Shown here: piece by piece, positions 56,880 through 64,000 of the stretch
Layout of the letters: every line of letters begins with the position of its first letter
Numbering within the stretch: position 1 is the stretch's first letter
Origin: Raffaelea ambrosiae
Lineage: Eukaryota; Ascomycota; Sordariomycetes; Ophiostomatales; Ophiostomataceae
DNA length: 64,000 nucleotides
Direction: 5' to 3'
Assembly (NCBI GenBank): GCA_002778195.1
Contig: PCDI01000007.1
Span: 1,532,999 to 1,596,998, forward strand
The notes under the pieces: model-generated
Told to the model about the DNA's origin: nothing
Databases searched by the model: none
The model's input: only the letters and a program-made list of their open reading frames with translations
Program-made: the position numbers and the translations under genes

Positions 56880-59800
56880 TCACTTCTTCGACTCCAGCTG
56901 CTTCAGCACGTGCGCAACATGGGATGCAAATCGAAACCGGCTGCTGTATTCCAATTGGCGACGCGCCAGTCCCATTGCGCCGAGCATGTTCACACACGAA
57001 GCCGCTGACAACGTCGCAGAACCAGTGTTGGTCAAGGACCGCTGGCTGGCCATGGCAGCTAGCCAGGCTGAGGCAGCCTCCTGGTGCTGGTGGTCCTGTT
57101 CATAATCAACTTGCTCGTTGTCGCCGCTCTTGTGAACACCGTTATCGTGCCCAAAGGTGCCGACTGCCCAGAGAATGAGTCCGCACACGTAGACCGCCCA
57201 GACGCGATCATGAGCCAAGTAGGTGTGCGTAGAGCTTTGATTGAAGAAAGCATCCAGAGCACGAGCCGCGTAGAATACAGCCTGTGCTGCAGACTTGCCA
57301 TCCGCCAACTGGCCACCTAGCTGGATTGTCGCCGCCCAGGACTTGAGCCTCCCATGAGCTTCTGTCCTCGTCGATGCTTCCAGGAGATAATTGATCATAT
57401 TGCTACTCCGAGACAGATGCGTGTCAGCGACAATGAGAAGATCCTGCAGTGGTGCATGGCGCAGCGCCAAGTATGTATAGGCCATCGTGCTCATGTCTGT
57501 CGCGGTGAAAGCTGTCGCACTCTGGACAATGCTATCCTCGGAATCAAAGGTGGCCTGCGAGGCAAGCATGTTGGCACGGTCAAGCCCGGTCAAGTTGTTC
57601 ACCTCGTCATCGGCCAGTGCCAGTCGGTTTGATCCAGGCAGCGTCCGCTGATGGTAGTCGACTTGGTGCACAATGGCAGTGGACCACTCTCCTGATGTTG
57701 CGGCCGTCCATAGGGGCTCGCTGTCTACCCCAACCCTGGGGATCGGTTGGTCTCCTTGCTGCGACACTGCGGAATGCTGTTGTTGGCAGAAACGGGCCGT
57801 GTGAGTTTGGAGGTACATGCAGGCCGCTATGAGTCGGCGTTGGGATTCTCCGTGCACCCAGTTCTGCCAGCTTGTCTCGGCAGTCGTATCCGCATGTTGG
57901 CGAAGCTGCTGCACGCCTGATATTGGGCGGAGAGAGGTAGTGGTAGGGGCAGAAGTAGTAGAAGAGGAGTTTGCTCCGTTGGGAGTGGCACCGGTGTCCA
58001 GAACCTGTGAGATGGATGGCATTGTTAAGAACTGAGCACCCATAGGAGTCGAATGATAGTCAGGACGAAGAAAGGAAAGCCCGCCATAGTCGAAGGCCGT
58101 TGGCGAAGGAGAAGACAGCGAAGGAGACAGAGACGAAGAAGAAGAATAAGAAAAAGCTGGAGCAGGAGCAGGAGCAGGCAGCACCCCAAAAGAAGACACA
58201 GGAGATGACACGGTGTACGACGATGATCCAGAAACATTAGGACCAGAAACAGCACCAGTCTGGTATCTGGTGGTATCCATAGAAAGAAAAGAACTCACCC
58301 TCGAACAGAGAGACGAAAATAGAGTCGAGGGTTGTGCAAAGGTAAAGGAAATCGCCATCACCGCAGCCGACGTCGTGTCTGCGTTCGCCTGCTTTTCGCG
58401 GAAACGCATGGTCATTTCGCAGAGGAAGATGGCCTGCATGAGCTCGAGGCTCCAGTCCTGGGCCTGGCAGTTGGTGTTAGTCAAGTGGTTTTTTGTATGG
58501 GATGGGTTGCATTTTGGAACTTTTTCTCCGTTTCTCCTTTCCCATGACCATCATCACCGCCTCCCCCAGTCGTGCCTTACTATAGTAATGTATCATACCT
58601 CGTGTGCCTCGTGGAGTACCTGGGCGTACAGACTGTCGGTGTCCGCAGCTTCGCCGTCGCCATCGCCACCCTCCTCTTCTTGGTCTCCCTCATAGCCTTC
58701 CTCGGCCTGTACGGAAGCTCCACTACCATCAAGCATGGCAGCCACAGCGTGCATGGCGCGCTGGCGCAAGACCAAATCGGCTGCGAAAGTCTGGTGTGCA
58801 ATCCGCTGCTGTTGCTGGGCGTTCTCCAACTCTTGCTCTCTCTGCTCGAAGGTAGGTCGGTGAACAATAGGGAAGAACGGATGGAAGTCGGACCAGTATT
58901 TGTCCAGACTGCGGGACTTGTGGATAGGCTCTTTGTCAGAGCCCTTTCCGGCTGCCGTGATCAACTTCGACGGCATCGGCAGACCAGCAACCGCTGTTGT
59001 TGCTGCTGCTTCCAGCGTGGCCAGAGAGTTTCGGCGTCGCATGATCGGGTTGCTGATGGTATTGCTGCGTCGGTGGCTTCGATGCTTGCCCACCCCAGCC
59101 GTCGACGAGGCCAGAGAGCCGCTGCGCGCCCGCATTAAGCGGCTGTTGTTCAAGACACCGCCAGAAACACCACCAGATCCCGCGACAGGCCCGACGCTGC
59201 CCTCTTTGCGCAGACAGTTCATCAAGTTGCTGTTTCCATTGTTCGCGCAGTCGGCAGAGGACGGCGACAGAGGAAGCAACACGCCGGCAGCGGGCGCCAT
59301 GGCCGCCGCCATCAGAGACGGCGAGAGTGCCGGTGTGGGCGGCCCGCCGATGGACGAGATGGTCGACGTCGACGAGGACAGGGACGTGGCACTGCACATG
59401 CTGCCATTGCTGCCAATGTGCCTCAGCACGGCGCCGCTGGCATCGCACGCCAGGGGGAAATCCATGGAGCTGTTCATGGCTGCCGTAGCGGAGGTGACGC
59501 CTGAAATCATCCCTGGCGAAGACGTGGTGGCGGGAATGGCGAAAGACGTCGCAGAGGCGAGCTCGAAGCCAGTCGTGGCTGCACAGGGCGCCGTGGTCGG
59601 GCGTCCTGGGCTAAAGAAGCAGGGTGTAGCCATGGCATCGAGCGTGTCCACCGAGCCATCGTCGACCTCATGCAGGGTGGACAGGCCGCCCGAGGTGCTG
59701 GCAATGGCAGGGGGCGTGAACGAGGCGGTCAGCAGGAGAGAGTCGGCGGCAGCGCCACCGACCATCTCGCCGCCCAGGCTGACACCACCACCCACGACGC

Positions 59801-62460
59801 CGCCACAGGAGGTAGCGTTGTCGCTGCCGTCGAGGCCCAGCGCAGAAGCAGTCCAGCCCCCCACGCTGAGGCCCATGCCGTTGGGCGAGGGATCGCTGCG
59901 GTGGTGCTGATGGCTGTGGCCCGCACGCATCGACGACATTTTCTGGGCAAAGGATGGCGCCGCGCTGCTGTGGTAGCTGCCGCCGTGGTAGCTGCCGCCG
60001 TGGTGTGACGGGCTGTAGGTGTAAAAGCCGTTGGCGTAGCCGTTGGCGCTGCCCCCGTGGGTGCCGTTCTGGCCATAGCTGCTGTGGTTGTGGCTCTCGT
60101 AGTCGTAGCCGCTGCTGCTACCACTGCTGCGACCACCGCCCCCACCACCACCTGAACCACCAACAGCCAGAAGGGCTGCCCCTGCTGACGGCGTGGAGCC
60201 CGTATAGACTTGGCTTATGGTCTTGTAGTGGCCAGGGTTGTTGCTGTAGTGCAGTGGGCGGACAGGGGGGGAGGATGATGGGGAGCAGACGGGTGATGGG
60301 GTGGGTGAGGAGAGCGTTGCGGTTGGTGGTCTGCTGCCGGGGGTCCATGCGCCGGCACCAACTGGCTGGGGGTTGCGGTGGTGCTGACCGTCCTCGTAGT
60401 ACTGGTGCGGTTGGCTGTGGTGTTGGCTCTGCTCGTAGTGGTGGTGGTGGTGCTGCTGCTGCTGCGGGCGAGGAGGCTGTCCCTGCGAGAGCTGCTGGGA
60501 AAACGGGTCCGTTCCAACGCCATCCGAGACCGCTCCCAGAGGCTGCACAGCGCCGCCCTCGGGCCCAAGGCGGTTTTCTGCCATATAGGCCCCCAGAGGC
60601 GCCATCGTTCGCGGCGTGTGTAAGTCGTCGCAGGCCCCGCCGGCCGCCCGACTGCCTGCGTCGACGCCACGCTGGCTGGGCCTCCGCGAGACTCCGCTGG
60701 GACTATAGACGGCGGCGGCCGCGGGCTGCCCGTAGCCGGCCGTGTACTCGTGCCAACCGCCGTCTGCGCTACCATGGCCATTGTACTGTTCTCGTCTATC
60801 CCTGTGATTCATACAGTCTCCCGGGCTGGGCCCGGCTCCCGACGACGAATAGTGGTACTGCTGTTGGTATTGCTGGTAATGCTGCTGCTGCTGCTGCTGC
60901 TGCTGCCCACCGCCACCACCACCACCACTGCTGCCGCCTCCGTTGCCTCCTCTTCCTCCCGAGCTGGAGTGGCGCCGGTGGCTGCCGCTGCCCGAGCCTC
61001 CTCCCGCACCCTCACTGCCGCCGCCGCCTCCCGAAACTGCCCAGGACCCTGTGCTCGAGTCGATTGATTGTATCGAACCTCGGCGACCTGATGGGCCCTC
61101 GCCTACATCTCCGCCCTGGTTGGGGTTTTCTCCTGTCCGACTAAGGTTTTCTGGTTAGCATTTTTGCCCGTCTTGTTCCGGTTCTGTCTCCTTCTCCTCC
61201 TTGTGTCTGTCTTTTGCCCCCTATCTCCCTCCCCGCCTCCTCTTCTCTCGACTTCATGTTCAGTGACTATAGCATACTGTCTTTTCTGGTGCCGACCCAG
61301 CAGGTCAGCCCGGTGGAATGTGCGATCGCAACCCGGAAAGGGACATGGGAAGCCAGGCGTCTGGTGGCTCAATTGGTGGCGTCTGTTGGGAAGAAAAAGA
61401 CAAGTTAGCATCTGCTGCGATGTAAGGTGTCCGTTTCCACTGTCCAGTCGAGTCTTGTTGGTCAGACTGTGTGCAGACCACAGCAAGCTCCCCTTATTGT
61501 CGGACTGCGAGCGGGGACGAATTCAAAGAAAAGGGCAAAAAGAAAAGGAGCTTTCTTGTTGTTTTCCTAGTTGTTCCTTACCGTAGATGTTCTGCTCTTG
61601 TGAAAACCTTGAGACTTTGTTAGTTTTTTTTTTTTCTCTGCATTGGTTCCCCCCCCCCCCCCTTTTTTTTTTTTTTCTTTTTTCTTCTTTCAACACACAT
61701 GCCAATCATGGAAATCCCCCAAGGATCTTGTTTACATACTTTTGCTGGAACGCAGACTTCGCAGGTGTGGACAGGCCGGCCCTTCATGGCGCGGCTGACT
61801 TTCTTTGTGACTGGAGTGAGTTTGATTTCGTCGTCACCCGCAGCCGCGCCGCCGCCGTAACCAGCACTGCCGCTCGGAGCTAGGCGCGCCTGCTGGTGAT
61901 GAGACATGCCCCCAGAGGGACCGGGATCCATGCTCGCACCGTAGCCGTGGGTCATGTTAGCGCCGTACGCGGCCGCACCTCCCATGATGTTCATGGCGGG
62001 CTGCCCATAGCCGCCCATGCCGCCAGAAGCGCCAAGTCCGAGACCGGTGCCGGTAGCGTCCGGGCCCATGCCATAGGCACCCATGGCACTCGCACCACGT
62101 CTGGACCGGCCGCTGCCATCGTCCATGACCATCGGCGGGGACATGGACGCCGCGTGGTGGGGCGGAGGCACGGTGCCATAGCCGCCTGGATCCATGTCGT
62201 AGACGTCGCTGTCGATGGACGCAGGAACAAGCGTCGAGGATGAGGCTCTGGAAGATGACGATCTCTTGCCGGTAGAGGAAGTGCCGGATGTGGAGGCGAT
62301 GGAAGCGGAGGCGGAAGGAGCAAACGGAGAAGAGGCTGAGCTGTTGGCGGCTGCAGATGGGCGATGATGGTCTGCCGAGGTAGCGTGGCGCGAAGACCGA
62401 CCGCTGCTGCTGGATGTCTTGTGCCGCGACGACGACGAGCCGTGGCTGGTTCGATGGTGC

Positions 62461-62503
<43 letters not shown>

Positions 62504-62933
62504 GCTGCTGCTGCTGAGTGGAGCTACTGGATCTAGAGCTGTGGCTGTGATGATGGTGATTGCTGCCGCGAAGGACGAACTGGGACGAGTGCGGAGCGGG
62601 GGTGGCAGAGCTCTCGCGATGTCTAGAGCTGCGGCTACTGCTGTGGCCTGAGGTAGCGTCCGAACTTGGGAGATCTGAAGAAGGAGGTGGCAGCAGGATG
62701 CTCGCCCTTTGTATTAGTAGGGTTACGGACGAGGAGGAAGAAGTAGAAGAGCGGATGTGGTGATGTTTGAATACGAGGACGACAAACAAAGATGAAAGGA
62801 GGCAGTGAACGAATGCGTGCAGCATCCAGGGGAAGAGGGGGGGGTATGGAGAAGGGGGGGGGGGCCACAGACGGATTGAGGGCGGGTGGTCGGCTTCACC
62901 CGCATCGTCCAGGATATATTTCAGATCCGTCAT
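56880..62933 (-). CDS. C2H2 zinc-finger transcription factor with fungal_trans domain
   Basis: Six predicted exons: 62933-62900, 62674-61740, 61607-61582, 61382-61278, 61140-58599, 58463-56880, phase-consistent, 1741 residues. The start MTDLKYILDDA splices to DLPSSDATSG, with a TACTAATAC branch site. Exon 2 has a poly-Gln run and disordered Ser/Gly sequence, ending GRPVHTCEVCVPAK. A 26-nt exon adds VFTRAEHL(R); exon 4 adds RHQLSHQTPGFPCPFPGCDR, TFHRADLLGRHQKR. Together they make two C2H2 fingers (about residues 315-370). Exon 5 is long and disordered until SRSLDKYWSDFHPFFPIVHR (about 1130), the start of the fungal-specific transcription factor domain, which continues over the last splice (LHEAHE to AQDWSLELMQAIFLCEM) to the end. 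C2H2 plus fungal_trans is a known Pezizomycotina architecture; the target genes are unknown. Part of the Ser/Pro-rich stretch at 58300-57950 could be a retained intron. Confidence 0.85.
62461..62516. repeat. Trinucleotide repeat coding poly-Gln in transcription factor
   Basis: About 13-14 TTG units followed by CTG units on the plus strand, read as CAG/CAA on the coding strand, giving roughly 18-20 glutamines in exon 2. Confidence 0.95.
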
Positions 62934-64000
62934 GGTGAGACAAGCTCGAGGTGGCCGTGGCCGTGTAAGCCAAGGCCAGGTGGATGGGGGAGGCAAAAAA
63001 GACGAGATGAACGGAAAAAGAAAGTGTGTATAAAAATAAAGAAATCAGAAAATAGCTACAGCTGGAAACGGAAAGGGGGAGGGGAGGGAAGGGGGGCCGG
63101 CGGGAGAGGGTGCTTCCGGCCGATCGATGGGCACGAGAAGAGTGGCACAGTTCGAGAAAGGAGTCGGGAGCTAGAAGGCCAGGGAACAAGAAAAAAAAGA
63201 AAGCCAAAAAAAAGTACTGCAAGGCGGCTGCAGGACGGCCACGGGAAGGCCACAGGAAGGCCACAGGAAGGGAAGGGCCAAAGGATGGGACCTGTGGGTA
63301 TGGGACAGACACGAGTGTGTGGGAGGGAGTGGGCGTGTGTGAGGTAAGAAAGAGAGAGAGAGAGAGTCAGAGGTCAGAGGAAGCGTGAGAAGCGCGCGGT
63401 AGTGAGGCTGTGAAGGAGGCACGGCGTCGAGGCAAAACAAGCGTGAGCCGGACCGGGTTTGGAAGAGCGCGGAGGGCGCATGCGCGGTTGTGTGTGTGTG
63501 AGCTTGCGTGAGAAGCGTGTATGAGCGTATGCGAGTGTGTCGTATGCGAGTGGTGGATGGTGTAAGAAGCAAGGAGTGCTTAAACTGGAACTGGTTAGGG
63601 GACCAAAAAAGAAAACCAGAAGGAAAATAGCATCTGATCTGATACACAGCCCAGCTGAGCTGCCGGCTGGAATAAATAAAGATCTCGAAGGAAGAATGGG
63701 ACGAAAATAAACGGGGAAGGGGGGAGAGCGGATTGAAAAGCGGCGGAAGGAATGCTGGTGAAGAAGGGAGAAGAAAACGAAGAAAGATGAAGAATAGAAA
63801 AAAAAAAGAAAGCAAGAAGCGAGCCTGCAGTCGGGGGCAGATGTAACCCGTGCAGGGCTCTCGCAAAAAGGGCTTTCCAAAAACGGGAGGGAGGGGTGTG
63901 CCGGTGCTTGGACGAGAGACACGAGACGAGGAGACCAGGAGGAAGAGGATAAGGTGTGTGGGAGTGGAAACACGATGTAGGGAGGGGGGGGGGGGGGGGG
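62934..64000. other. Upstream region of transcription factor gene
   Basis: Purine-rich on the plus strand with GAAGGCCACAG repeats (about 63239-63272), GT-rich microsatellite-like sequence near 63480-63545, and a G17 run (63984-64000) at the window end. No gene recognised; probably promoter and long 5' leader. Confidence 0.5.

Noticed and set aside
1..64000. tRNA or other structured RNA genes
   Set aside because: I looked for B-box-like GGTTCGAATCC-type sequences on both strands between genes; near matches (for example around 7168 and 19794) lack a matching A box and acceptor stem.

Overview
This window is nuclear DNA of a filamentous ascomycete, most likely a sordariomycete. The evidence is short spliceosomal introns (about 50-250 nt, mostly GTRNGT...YAG), GC-rich codon third positions, and a typical fungal gene set (HET domain, SUR7/PalI family, Crp1-like CBM48, C2H2 plus fungal_trans regulator, AHC1-like zinc finger). 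The many microsatellites and poly-G/poly-C runs would fit Ophiostomatales-type genomes, but genus is inference at low confidence. No tRNA, rRNA, CRISPR array or intact transposon was recognised.

Layout. 1-5.2 kb: a ketopantoate-reductase-like gene cut by the window edge (-), a SUR7/PalI-family membrane protein (+) and an eight-exon amino acid permease (-). 5.9-8.5 kb: a decay zone holding a frameshifted HET-domain gene and a rearranged tannase/feruloyl-esterase remnant with pieces on opposite strands. 10-13.3 kb: a secreted purple acid phosphatase (+) facing a kinase-like gene (-) with in-frame stops. 14.2-25 kb: ISWI chromatin remodeller (+), a GPI-anchored Ser/Thr-rich wall protein (+) and an AHC1-type zinc-finger protein (-). 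29.2-31.6 kb: an Alba-domain protein (+) and VTC1 (-). 33.9-36.1 kb: an AT-richer, intronless UvrD-like helicase fused to a probable PD-(D/E)XK nuclease. 36.6-44.9 kb: Tctex-type dynein light chain, F-box protein and choline-phosphate cytidylyltransferase (all +). 46-63 kb: RNF10/Mag2-type RING protein, a large repeat-rich CBM48 protein, and a C2H2/fungal_trans transcription factor (all -).

The genes are mostly housekeeping or regulatory and do not form a biosynthetic cluster. Two phosphate-linked genes are present (acid phosphatase, VTC1); VTC1 has two CACGTGGG elements upstream. Chromatin and transcription functions recur (ISWI, AHC1-like, Alba, C2H2 factor).

The most unusual signals are: a 9-bp element TACATAGTA found at least ten times, only between genes; the helicase-nuclease gene with foreign-looking composition and an unresolved 5' end; two families of internal repeats in the CBM48 protein; a RING finger split by a long Gly/Asn-rich insert; and micro-exons of 19 and 26 nt, one followed by a GC-AG intron.
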